From contig JANYHB010000065.1 in the NCBI GenBank assembly GCA_025359265.1, positions 1 to 37,779 of the forward strand: a DNA stretch of 37,779 bases, written 5' to 3'. Both the position numbers and the translations under genes were made by a program. Below are positions 1-9,500 of this stretch, piece after piece (the first letter of the stretch is position 1; each line of letters starts with the position of its first letter). The DNA is from Hyphomicrobiales bacterium (GTDB lineage: Bacteria; Pseudomonadota; Alphaproteobacteria; Rhizobiales; Aestuariivirgaceae). Under the pieces are notes generated by a model. It had not been told where the DNA came from and searched no databases. It saw only the letters and a list, made by a program, of their open reading frames with translations.

Positions 1-180
1 GCCAGGCATTTGCCTGAAGCCGCGCGCAAATTGAATTTGCCCGATCAAAAAGCCGCCATGGATTTTGCCGAAAGTCGGCCATTGGTGGTTGGCGCTGTAG
101 GGCTTGGTCTGGGCCTGGTAGTGGGCGCCTTGCTGCCCCGCATGACCCATTCTACCGCTGCCCCTAAAAAGCGCCGATAG
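1..180 (+). CDS. C-terminal end of a small membrane protein, possibly DUF3618-type (partial)
   Basis: The window opens inside a reading frame that stays open for 59 codons and stops with TAG at 178-180. Its only strong feature is one glycine-rich membrane segment (LVVGAVGLGLGLVVGALLP, about residues 30-48 of the fragment), preceded by DFAESRP and followed by a short basic tail ending KKRR. A segment of the form 'ENPLxxGAxGLAxGAxxGAxLP' near the C-terminus is typical of DUF3618 and DUF883-like inner-membrane proteins, which are often stress-linked in alphaproteobacteria. That assignment is inference from a short tail. A strong terminator follows directly, so this is the last gene of its transcript. 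Confidence 0.5.
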   Translation, partial: ARHLPEAARKLNLPDQKAAMDFAESRPLVVGAVGLGLGLVVGALLPRMTHSTAAPKKRR

Positions 181-193
181 TTGCAAGGCACAC

Positions 194-230
194 AAAGCCG
201 CCATGCCCAGCTGAAGGCGTGGCGGCTTTT
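194..230 (+). terminator. Rho-independent terminator after the partial membrane protein gene
   Basis: A 14-bp stem (AAAGCCGCCATGCC at 194-207 with GGCGTGGCGGCTTT at 216-229, one G-T pair) encloses an 8-base loop and ends in a short T-run. It lies between the convergent partial gene and the AI-2E transporter gene. The A-rich left arm also lets it work for the minus-strand gene. Confidence 0.85.
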
Positions 231-262
231 ATTTATGATTTGGCACGTGGGTGCCAGGGCCT

Positions 263-1405
263 TCAGACTGTCGAGACTTCAGAAGCGCCATTCGGCTCCT
301 TCTCCACCTCGCGTGCTGCGATGAACTCACCTAACCCCGAGAGTTGCTCAAAACTATCGCAAAACACTTTGAGGCACAGCAGAAGTGGGATGGCCATGGC
401 CGCTCCTGCAATGCCCCACAACCAGGTGAAAAATGCCAACGAAAGCAAAATTGCCACCGCGTTCATCTGCAGACTTCTTCCCAGCACTTGTGGCCGGATA
501 ATCTCTGAATCTGAAAGTGACAAGATAATATAGGTGAGTGGAACCATGAACGCGTAGCCCACTTCGTCGAATGTGACAATTGCCATGAAGGCCGACAAGG
601 CAACACCAGAAACCGCACCGACATAAGGAAAGAAGTTGAATGTAAATGCTAAAAAACCCCACAGCAATGGCATCGGCATGCCAAAGAAATAATAGCTCAC
701 CGCTATCAAAATTCCGAATACCGCGTTAATCGCGGTGATGGTCAGCACATAGCCCGACACAGCCTTTTCTATATCATAGGCAATACGCAGGGCGCGTTTG
801 CGGGACGTGAGATTGGGCAATATCCGCACCAATTTCTCATAAAATAAAGTGCCAGACGCCATTACAAAGACCGCAATCACCAGCGTGGCTGCCATGGTGA
901 TGAGAATCTGCAACGGATAGCCCGTGAGCAGGCCGAACATGGCCGGCAGCGCCGATGTTTGAATCACCACTTCCTGCGCAGATTTTCCGCTTGTTGGCTC
1001 AGCGGCCGAAGCCAATTTTTTGGAAAGATCGCTGATGGTTTCGATGGGCGCACGCAGGCCGCTGAACTTTTCCGAGAAAACCCGCGACAGTTGCGGCACC
1101 TGCTCAGACCAAGAAGCGAGTGGCGCGGCCAACAAGTAAGTAATCGTTAAAGTTCCCAACACGATGAGTGCAACAAAAACAATGGCTGTAACCCCGGCGG
1201 GAAGCCCGTGCCGATCAAGATAACGAATGGCCGGACGCAGCGTTAAAGCAATGAACAGCGCCAAAACCACCGGTAATAGAAAATCCCGTGCAAAATACAT
1301 GGCAGCAATCGTTGCAAAGAATAGCAGCCCTCGCAGGGCATTACGGATGTGCAGCTGGGTGTTATCATGCACCTCCGGCAGCTCTGGCGTCGGTGCAATT
1401 TTCAT
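263..1405 (-). CDS. AI-2E family transporter (TqsA/PerM-type membrane protein)
   Basis: This 380-aa polytopic membrane protein belongs to the AI-2E transporter superfamily (PF01594), whose members export or exchange small molecules; substrates differ between members. Hydrophobic segments occur near residues 22-60, 68-95, a central pair around 150-180, and a group between about 215 and 340, with the hydrophilic domain characteristic of the family between. I start it at the ATG at 1405 (MKIAPTPELPEV). A longer in-frame reading to 1591 is not real, because that DNA encodes the DUF3309 protein in another frame, and the two genes share an ATGA overlap at 1402-1405. The overlap implies coupled translation. 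Located just downstream of the GSR sigma factor genes; the substrate cannot be told from sequence. Confidence 0.85.
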   Translation of the reverse strand: MKIAPTPELPEVHDNTQLHIRNALRGLLFFATIAAMYFARDFLLPVVLALFIALTLRPAIRYLDRHGLPAGVTAIVFVALIVLGTLTITYLLAAPLASWSEQVPQLSRVFSEKFSGLRAPIETISDLSKKLASAAEPTSGKSAQEVVIQTSALPAMFGLLTGYPLQILITMAATLVIAVFVMASGTLFYEKLVRILPNLTSRKRALRIAYDIEKAVSGYVLTITAINAVFGILIAVSYYFFGMPMPLLWGFLAFTFNFFPYVGAVSGVALSAFMAIVTFDEVGYAFMVPLTYIILSLSDSEIIRPQVLGRSLQMNAVAILLSLAFFTWLWGIAGAAMAIPLLLCLKVFCDSFEQLSGLGEFIAAREVEKEPNGASEVSTV

Positions 1406-1557
1406 ATTCTGCCCATCAATGCCAGCACCACAATAATAAGCAAGACAAGGCCCAGGCCACCCGATGGTCCATAGCCCCAATTGGCACTGTGACCCCAATT
1501 CGGCAGGGCCCCGATGATAATGAGAATGAGAACAATAATCAGAATGGTACTGAGCAT
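1402..1557 (-). CDS. DUF3309 family small membrane protein
   Basis: A 51-aa protein. It starts with a hydrophobic run (LSTILIIVLILIIIGALP, residues 2-19), then a polar centre with PNWGHSANWGYGPSGG (about residues 19-34), then a second hydrophobic segment (LGLVLLIIVVLALMG). The GALPxWxHSxxWGYxPSGG core is the hallmark of DUF3309, a widespread alphaproteobacterial family of unknown function. The start ATG at 1557 has a GGAG ribosome site about 6 bases upstream. The stop overlaps the AI-2E transporter start (ATGA), so the two form a translationally coupled pair. Its length is normal for the family. It is easily missed because the same DNA stays open in another frame. Confidence 0.9.
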   Translation of the reverse strand: MLSTILIIVLILIIIGALPNWGHSANWGYGPSGGLGLVLLIIVVLALMGRI

Positions 1558-1679
1558 GGGAATCTCCATCATTGAGTTTTATGTGCAGCATAACTCAATG
1601 TGGTTCCGCCGAAGTTCAGTCGACTTCGAAGGTTAACTTATTGCGTGATGCCCTAGAAGCAAAACGCGGATTGATCTGA

Positions 1680-2231
1680 TTAGTTCCTGAGCGAACCGGT
1701 GAGCACAGCCTCAGTGCTTGAATCAGGCCCGAACGGTTCATCCGCACCCATTCCCAAAAGCTCTGCCAATTTGGTACGCCCGCGATTGACGCGGCTTTTG
1801 ATTGTGCCTACGGCGACTTTGCAAATCTCGGCCGCCTCTTCATAGGAGAACCCTGAGGCCCCAACAAGAATGAGCGCTTCGCGTTGATCATCTGGCAGCT
1901 TGGCGAGGGCCTTTTGAAGGTCTGCCATATGGAGGTGGCCCTCTTGTTCACCATGAACCGCCGCTTTGCTGGAATAAAAACCATCACCATCTTCAACTTC
2001 GCGCTTGCGTTTGCGCAGCTGGGTATAAAATTCATTTCGCAAAATTGTGTAAAGCCAGGCCTTCATGTTTGAACCTGGCTCAAAACTTTCGTAATGCTTC
2101 CAAGCCTTCATTAAAGTCTCTTGCACAAGGTCATCAGCCCGATCAGAGCGCGCCGTCAACGACAGGCCAAAGGCACGCAGGCTGGGAATGGCAGCAATCA
2201 CCAAATCTCGAAAAGCATTCGGGACGCTCAT
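1680..2231 (-). CDS. ecfG: EcfG-type RNA polymerase sigma factor (general stress response)
   Basis: This 183-aa ECF sigma factor is the effector of the alphaproteobacterial general stress response and should direct RNA polymerase to GGAAC-N16-CGTT promoters. Region 2 lies at about residues 10-85 (RADDLVQETLMKAWKHYESF, then KAWLYTILRNEFY). Region 4 lies at about 105-160 with LPDDQREALIL and the DNA-binding helix YEEAAEICKVAVGTIKSRVNR. It is 39 bases downstream of nepR on the same strand, the usual nepR-ecfG operon, with phyR divergent. This gene order and the region 4 sequence separate it from other ECF groups. NepR is expected to sequester it until phosphorylated PhyR takes NepR away. Confidence 0.95.
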   Translation of the reverse strand: MSVPNAFRDLVIAAIPSLRAFGLSLTARSDRADDLVQETLMKAWKHYESFEPGSNMKAWLYTILRNEFYTQLRKRKREVEDGDGFYSSKAAVHGEQEGHLHMADLQKALAKLPDDQREALILVGASGFSYEEAAEICKVAVGTIKSRVNRGRTKLAELLGMGADEPFGPDSSTEAVLTGSLRN

Positions 2232-2270
2232 GACAGAGTTATTCCTGATGCAAAAGCCATGGCTCTCAAT

Positions 2271-2477
2271 TTATTTCAGCTTTTTTGACGTTGCTTCATC
2301 AAGTTTATCGAGCAGACTCAAAAAACGATCAGGTACTGGCTGTTCTGCCACTTCGTTATAATACGTGCGAAGCCTCTGGCCGATCAGATCAGTTACTTCC
2401 GGCTTGGTGGGGCCTTTCACGGGTTTAATCTTGCTTTCGAATTGTTTTTTGTTGTGCTTTTTTTCATCTTCAACCAT
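2271..2477 (-). CDS. nepR: NepR anti-sigma factor
   Basis: A 68-aa acidic/basic helical protein. It carries the NepR core: a first helix DLIGQRLRTYYNEV, the linker EQPVPDRF and a second helix LLDKLDEA. NepR binds EcfG in unstressed cells and PhyR-P under stress (established partner-switch mechanism). I prefer the ATG at 2477, which has GGGTGG just upstream; an in-frame ATG at 2498 would add seven residues (MFGFGWT) but has a poorly placed ribosome site. An exact EcfG promoter lies 80 bases upstream, so nepR-ecfG is autoregulated. The conserved core is complete and nothing looks damaged. Confidence 0.92.
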   Translation of the reverse strand: MVEDEKKHNKKQFESKIKPVKGPTKPEVTDLIGQRLRTYYNEVAEQPVPDRFLSLLDKLDEATSKKLK

Positions 2478-2556
2478 CGTCCACCCAAACCCGAACATGC
2501 CCCAACAGCAAGTAAGCCCTTATTACAAGCATTATTCTGCAAATTCTTAAAGCAAA

Positions 2557-2581
2557 AACGTTTATATGATACAAAAGTTCC
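2557..2581 (-). promoter_or_regulatory. EcfG promoter of nepR-ecfG (exact GGAAC-N16-CGTT)
   Basis: On the minus strand GGAAC (2577-2581) is followed after exactly 16 bases by CGTT (2557-2560). This is the EcfG consensus and lies 80 bases upstream of the nepR start, giving autoregulation of the sigma factor. Confidence 0.92.
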
Positions 2582-2606
2582 ATGTTATGCAGATGGCTAA
2601 CCCTAT

Positions 2607-2631
2607 GGAACAAAATGCCCGCTGGCGCATT
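2607..2631 (+). promoter_or_regulatory. Probable EcfG promoter of phyR (GGAAC-N16-CATT)
   Basis: On the plus strand GGAAC (2607-2611) is followed after 16 bases by CATT (2628-2631), one mismatch from the CGTT element. It sits back to back with the nepR promoter, 25 bases apart, and 66 bases upstream of the phyR start, so one intergenic region would drive both arms of the switch. Confidence 0.6.
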
Positions 2632-2696
2632 GTAACTTATGGTGGGCCCATAGATTTTTAGTGGCCGTTCAAAGTATTAACGAAAATGGGGAATTC

Positions 2697-3491
2697 ATGA
2701 AGCTTGCGGCCGAGATTGCACCACACCTTCCATATTTGCGGCGTTTTTCCAGAGCTCTGACCGGGGGCCAAAGCAGCGGTGACTCTTACGTTGTCGCCCT
2801 TCTTGAGGCCCTGATTGCCGACCCTTCACAATTTGACCCGCAGCCGACTGTCCGCGTTGCGATCTATCGCAGTTTTTGTAAATTATGGCAGTCGATCGCC
2901 TTGAATTTACGTAAACCGAATGACCTTCACGCCTGGGAAGACACCGCCCAGCGCCAGTTAGCCAACATAACGCCCCGCGCCCGTGAGGCTTTTTTATTGG
3001 TGGCGGTTGAAGGCTTTAAACCCTCGGAAACGGCCATAATTTTGGGCACCTCCCTCACTGAAACCAAAATGCTGTTGGAAGAAGCCTCGCATACAATTAT
3101 TGACCAAGTGGCCACTGAAGTGATGATCATCGAAGATGAGCCGATCATTGCGATGGATCTTGAAGCCCTGTTGGAGAGCCTGGGCCATAAGGTGGTGGGT
3201 GTGGCGCGCACCGAGAAAGAAGCCATCCATTTGGCTGCCACCACAAAGCCTGGCTTGGTTCTGGCTGACATACAACTGGCCGACGGCAGCTCCGGCGTCG
3301 ACGCAGTGAGGAGCATTCTGCAAAATATATCTGTTCCGGTTATTTTTATCACGGCTTTTCCCGAGCGATTGCTGACCGGCGAAAATCCCGAGCCCACCTT
3401 TTTAATCACCAAACCTTTCCTGCCCGAAATGGTGAAAGCCGTGGTAAGCCAGGCGCTGTTCTTCAAGGGAAAAACCAGTATTGCCGCATGA
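2697..3491 (+). CDS. phyR: PhyR, anti-anti-sigma response regulator of the general stress response
   Basis: A 264-aa protein with the inverted PhyR layout. An N-terminal sigma-like (EcfG-mimic) domain (residues about 1-125, starting MKLAAEIAPHLPYLRRF) is followed by a C-terminal receiver domain (about 140-255). The receiver shows the acidic pair IIEDEP, the phospho-acceptor Asp near residue 191 in LADIQL, the FITAFP switch Thr and the conserved Lys in LITKPF. Phosphorylation is known to expose the sigma-like domain, which binds NepR and frees EcfG. The start at 2697 matches the family N-terminus and has a GGGG ribosome site; an upstream GTG at 2661 adds 12 atypical residues. It is divergent from nepR-ecfG. 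No PhyK-type histidine kinase is in the window. Confidence 0.95.
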   Translation: MKLAAEIAPHLPYLRRFSRALTGGQSSGDSYVVALLEALIADPSQFDPQPTVRVAIYRSFCKLWQSIALNLRKPNDLHAWEDTAQRQLANITPRAREAFLLVAVEGFKPSETAIILGTSLTETKMLLEEASHTIIDQVATEVMIIEDEPIIAMDLEALLESLGHKVVGVARTEKEAIHLAATTKPGLVLADIQLADGSSGVDAVRSILQNISVPVIFITAFPERLLTGENPEPTFLITKPFLPEMVKAVVSQALFFKGKTSIAA

Positions 3492-3494
3492 AAT

Positions 3495-3527
3495 GCGGGG
3501 GCGCATCAGCGCCGATCCGCTTTTTTT
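3495..3527 (+). terminator. Rho-independent terminator of phyR
   Basis: A two-part stem (GCGG 3495-3498 with CCGC 3517-3520, and GGCGC 3500-3504 with GCGCC 3509-3513, ATCA loop) is followed directly by seven T (3521-3527). The T-run touches the stop codon of the convergent ndvB gene. Confidence 0.9.
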
Positions 3528-6500
3528 CATTTTGAAGGATGTGCTGGAATAACAATCTCATGCATTGCACCGTCGTCAACCAATACAATAATATATTCGC
3601 CTGTGGAACGATCCGGTTGCAGTTGAATGTCTTTTTCGTGAGCATCTGATAACATCAATTTATAAACCGTATTGCCAAACTTTACGCTCACTTCAGCTTG
3701 TGGCCACGCGCCCGCCAGCGATGGCTTAATGCGAAGCTGATTGCCCTTACGGTTTATTCCTAACACGGCCTCGAGCCCGGCGCGGTACATCCACCCGGCT
3801 GAGCCGGTGTACCATGTCCATCCCCCGCGTCCGGTGAAGGGGGCCACGGCGTAAACGTCAGCCGCCATGACATACGGTTCAACCCGGTATTTTTGCACGT
3901 CATCTTCTCCGCGCGCATGGTTGATGGGATTGAGCATGGCAAATAACCCCGTGGCGCGATCATGCCTGCCCAACAGGGCATCAGCGAAAATAGACCAGAT
4001 CACACCGTGCGTATATTGCCCGCCATTCTCGCGGATGCCCGGAGGATAGGCTTTTATATACCCAGGGTCTGGCACAGACTTGTCAAACGGCGGTGCAAAC
4101 AGCTGTATCAGCTTCTGATCAGGATGCACCAGCTGCTGATGAAATTCTTCCATGGCTGCGACGCCACGACTTTCCTGGGCGGCACCTGAAATAACGGCCC
4201 AGGATTGGGCGATTGCATCAATGCGGCACTCGGAATTCTGCGCCGAGCCAAGCGGTGTTCCATCATCAAAATAGCCACGCCGATACCATTTTCCATCCCA
4301 ACCATTGCGCTCCATCGCTTCACGCAATTCAGTGTGATGGTGCGTCCAGGCCGCGTTTCGTGTGGTATCATTGCAATTTGCCGCATGCACGCCGAAAACC
4401 TTCAGTGTGTGCAGCAAAAACCAGCCAAGCCAAACACTTTCGCCTTTTCCGCCTTCACCCACGCGGTTCATGCCATCATTCCAATCACCCGTGCCGAAAA
4501 GCGGCAAGCCATGCTCGCCAATAGCCAAACTGCGATCAAGCGCGCGTGCGCAGTGCTCATAAAGGGTGGCCGTTTCCTCCGACAAAGTCGGCAGAAAAAA
4601 CGCGTCGTGCTGGCCAGCTTCCAAGGCCTGGCCTTCAATAAACGCCACTGTCTCGTCGAGAATGGCGCTATCGTTCGTCACCTCGATGTAGCGATTGACA
4701 CAGTAGGCCAGCCAGACTGTATCATCAGAAATATGGGTGCGCACCCCCATGCCCGTGGCCGGAAGCCACCAATGCTGGAAATCACCCTGCACAAACTGCC
4801 GCGATGCGGCGCGCAAAATATGTTCGCGCGCAATCTCCGGGCGCGTGGTGAGCAAAGCCAACGAATCCTGAAGCTGATCGCGAAAACCATAGGCGCCGCT
4901 GGCTTGGTAAAACCCTGACCTGGCCCACATGCGACAAGCCAGGGTTTGATATTGCAGCCAGCCATTCATCATCACATCAAAGGAACGATCAGGTGTTTTA
5001 ACCTGCACAGCATTAAGCGTTTGCGCCCAGTAACTTTTGATTTCTGACAGGATATCGCCGGGCTTTTTAAGCCTATACTCGGCTATAAGCGCTTGGGCTG
5101 CACCTGTTGAATATGCTGCCCCTAAAATAATCGTCACGTCGGTGGATTGTCCGATGGCAAGATTAACCACAGTTTGCATGGCGCAACATGGATCAAACCC
5201 TGCCCCAACGCGATTGGTCAATGTGCTGCCAAACGCCAGCCCACGGGGTGCGGCCAGGCTGCCATAGGTTCCGATAAGTTCACGGCGATCAGCCGTCCAG
5301 CTGGATTGTTTTCCAAGCATGTCCACAAAGGCCACCTGCTGGCCGTCTTGATTGCGCCACGGATTGCGCGCCAACATGGCACCGGTTGGTTCATCGATTG
5401 AAGTGATCACAAAAGGGGCCGAAGCGGAGCGCGAACGCCCCAAAACCCAATCCGCATAAAATGTAACAGCAAGATTTCGCGCCGTGGTGCCGGTATTTTT
5501 TATGCGCAGATGCGCGACTTTTACAGAATCGGCCAAGGGAACGATTTGCAGAAGCTCCATCTCCAAATCATGCACGCCGCGCTGATATCTAGTGTAGCCA
5601 AAGCCATGCCGCGCCATATGCGATCCCTGCTGCGATTGCACAGGTGCCAATGTGGGTGACATCAGCACGCCACTTTTTAAATCTTGCACGTAAAAAACTT
5701 CGGCTGGCACATTGCTGACGGGATCATTGCTCCAAGACGTAATTTGGTTTTCTCGCGCATTTCCAAACCAGGTGTAACCGCAACCTTCAGCACTCGCATG
5801 AAAGCCAAACTGGGCATTTGCGATCACGTTGATCCACGGGGCAGGGGTGGGCTTTTTGGCATCCAGGATAGTGACATATTCTCGCCCATCTGCTGCAAAG
5901 CCGCCGTATCCATTGAAAAATTCCAAATCCTTCACGGCAAGCGGCTTAACCTTGGAAACTGGTTCAACGATCTGGCTGTCGACATCAGTCACACCGTCAT
6001 CGCGCAATCGCAACATTTGCTTGGCCAGACTGCCGCGGCGGGCATGCAGAACAACGCGCGCAGCACCACCCACCACCCGAAGCGTTTCTGCGGCGGTGAG
6101 ATCTGATCGCAGTAAAAAAATCTGGTTGTTTGCACGCAGCGAGTCAAACTTGCGAACCAGACCGTCGATGGCCGTTTGCAGATCTTGAACATATGAAGAC
6201 ATGCGGTCATTGAGGATAACCAGATCAGCAACCAGGCCCTTGGCCTTCCAGTATTCAAGGGCCTTCAAAAGTTGTTGCACGATTTCGATATCTTCCACAT
6301 CATCGATCCGCAGCAGCACAAGGGGGCGATCACCTGAAATGCTTTGTGGCCACAAGGCAGATTGCGGGCCCAAGTCCTGCATGATGGTTTTGGTGGGTGC
6401 CCGCAGCGCCGGATTGGCATAAATAATGTGGCTTGCCAGGCTCTGATAGAGATTGGCTTCATCACTGCTGATGTTCAGGTGGCGCAGTTGAATTTGCGCC

Positions 6501-9500
6501 TGCGTCCAGGCAAGCATTGTTGCGCGGCTGTAGGCCGTGGGTTGCCGGTGACGATCAACCAGCTCAAGCACGGCCTCACGCGAGTCAGCCACCACCGTCC
6601 ACAGTGTGAAGCTCACCTTGCGGCCGGCGGCAATTCTCACTTTCTGGCGTAATGCAAATATGGCATCGAGCACCGTTCCAACCGCACCGGAAAGCGCTGC
6701 ATCTGAGGCCAATGCGGCCGGTTTGCGCACCACATTTCCGCGGCCAATGAAGGCCCGGCGATCCGTTTCAAATTCCAAATCGCCGCTGGTGCCGCCTTCA
6801 ATCAGCAGGAATTGCGCCACCCATATCGCCGGCTCGCTGTCTGAACGCCGACGCCGCGTGGCCATCAGAGCACCATGTTCCGCCACAAATTCCGTTTCAA
6901 TGAACATTTTCGAAAATGCCGGATGGGCTTCATCGGCAGCACGCGGGGCCAGCACAAGCTCCGCATAGCTGGTAAACTGGATTTCCCGCATAAAACGCCC
7001 GCGATTGGTGATGACGATGCGCTTGGCCTCGGCATTGGCTTCAGGAGACACCACGCATTCCATGGATGATGAAAAACCCGCATCGGTGCGGTTGAATTCG
7101 GCTTTTTCTTCAGAAAATATCACTGAATAAGTCTCGGATTTTTCCATTGTGGGCGCCAGCCCGGCTGACCACGTCTTCCCCGCGCGCTTGTCGCGCAAGT
7201 AGATGAAGGAGCCCCATTCGTTGAGAACCCCATCTTCGCGCCAGCGCGTAATGGCATTGCCATTCCACATGCTATATCCCCCGCCAGCCGCCGTCAGCAT
7301 CACATGATATTGCCCGTTGGACAGCAAATGTGTGGGCGGCGAACCTGGCGCTGGGTCGGTAAAAACGCGGGGGCTGGGCTTGGCTGAATCGCGCGTGGGG
7401 GTGGCACCCACCAAGCCTTCGTCGTGGGCGTGGCTGATCGGCACATCGCGGGGCGCGCGTTCCTGCAACAATAATTCTGTGGCCCGCACCATGGGCTCCG
7501 TGTGGAAACGATCGCGCATTTCACCGTCATTCACGGCATTAAGCAGCGCCACAATCGTCATGCCTTGGTGATGCGCGAAATAAGCTTGCACCACCGCCAT
7601 GGTTTGGCCTTGCGGCAGCCGCGACGGCGTGAAATCAATGGCTTCATAAAATCCATAAATGCCGCGCGCACCGCCTCGTGTCAGACGTTGGTAATTTTTT
7701 GCCGCGGCAGAAGGCAGCACCATGGCAGCCAAACCAGTGGCATAGGGCGCAATCACCAGATTATCGGTGAGGCCGCGTTTCAACCCCAATCCCGGTACGC
7801 CAAAATTTGAGTATTGGTAGGAAAATTCAATGTCGCGCGCATTATACGCCGATTCAGAAATGCCCCAGGGAACACTGTGGGCTGTTGCATAGGAAATCTG
7901 GCGATCAACAATCAGTTGTGCGGTTTGCTCCAAAAGGCCGCCGCTGGGTGTGCGCATCACAAGTGATGGCATGAGATATTCAAACATCGATCCGGACCAG
8001 GATAACAAGGCCGCACCGCCTTTCACGGCCGTAACGGTGCGCCCCAGCCTAAACCAGTGGCGCGTGCGCAAATCACCTTTGGCAATGGCGAAATAGCTCG
8101 CCAGCCGGGCTTCAGAGGCCAGCATGTCGTAACAGCTTTCATCCCGGGCTGTTTCCAATACGCGGTATCCAATGGCCAACAACTGGCGCTTGGGGTCCAG
8201 AAGAAAATCAAACTCCATCGCCATGGCCAGGGCACGCGATTCTTTCTGCAAACTCTCCAGACGCTTTTTCAAAGCAGTATTGGCCAAAGACGCATCGCGG
8301 AAATGGCTTTCAATTGTCTGACGCACCATGTTGGCCCAATGCACAACCTCAGCAGATTGCGGCGTGTTGATCCTCTCGGCCAAATCCACGGCGGCAGCAA
8401 CGATGTTGCTCGCTTGCAGGGCAAAGGATACAAGTCTCATCGAAATCATTTCCGGCGCATCGGCAGCGCCCTTCAGGGTAACGCGAAATGCGGCAATCTG
8501 CTGTTCCAATCTCTTGCGCACCGGTCTCAGCATGCGTCGATCGTTGGGTATTTCCAGCAATGTTTCCATCAGCAAATCAAGCGCATCCGCGATGCCGAGA
8601 AGTGAAATTCTCGGATCAGCTGGTTGCACGATCCAGTGGGCGCAGTAATTCGATAAAGTGATCAAATGCCCGGCAAGATTGCCGCTATCAACAGATGAAA
8701 CATATTTCGGCTCAAGCGTGCGAAGATCAGTCGTATCGTACCAATTATAAAGGTGGCCCTGATATTTTTCCAAACGCAGCAAGGTGGCCAGTGTTGCTTC
8801 AATGCGCGAGACAGCATCGCCCAACCCGATCCAGCCAAATTGGTGCGCACTGACAACCGACAGCAAATAGAGCCCGATATTCGTGGGCGATGTGCGGTGC
8901 GCAATAATGGGTTTGGGTGTTTCCTGAAAATTATCGGGCGGTAACATGTTTTCCTGCGCCGTAACAAAGGTTTCAAAAAAGCGCCAGGTGCGCCGCGCGA
9001 TCAAACGCAGGCTTTTAAGATCTTCCGGCGTTGATTTCAGCGCCGTTTCCACCATCTCAATCTTGCTCATCCAATAAGCTGCGGCGGGGGCCAGAAACCA
9101 GGCCAGCGCAAAGGGTGACACCGCGATCCAAATGGCATCGCTGCGATAGCCGACCAGTGTGACGGCCAAGAGGCCCCCAATAAGGCTGGAAGCCATCAAT
9201 CGATAGCTGCCAAGCAGACCAGTGCTCTTATTCGAAGCACTCTGCGCTGCCGTTGTCCATTCCAGAAGATGTCTGCCACTGATCGTGAGGCGGTAAAGGG
9301 TGCGAATAATTGCATCTGTCATCAACCCTGCCTGGTGCGCCAGAAACAGAAAAGTGCAGAGTGTAATGGTTGCCGATTGTAAAAAATCGTCGATCGTCGA
9401 TTTTAACCGGCTGCTCAGTGTAATCAACTTCTTGCGAGGTATCGCATTTGAGATCGCGGGCAAGAGGGAAGGCATTAATTGCAAAACCACAATCAATACC

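Noticed and set aside
1603-1607. Minus-strand GGAAC upstream of the DUF3309 gene, in the same GGCGGAACC setting as true boxes.
   Set aside because: No CGTT-like element lies 16 or 17 bases downstream (GCAC or CACA instead), so it is not supported as an EcfG promoter.
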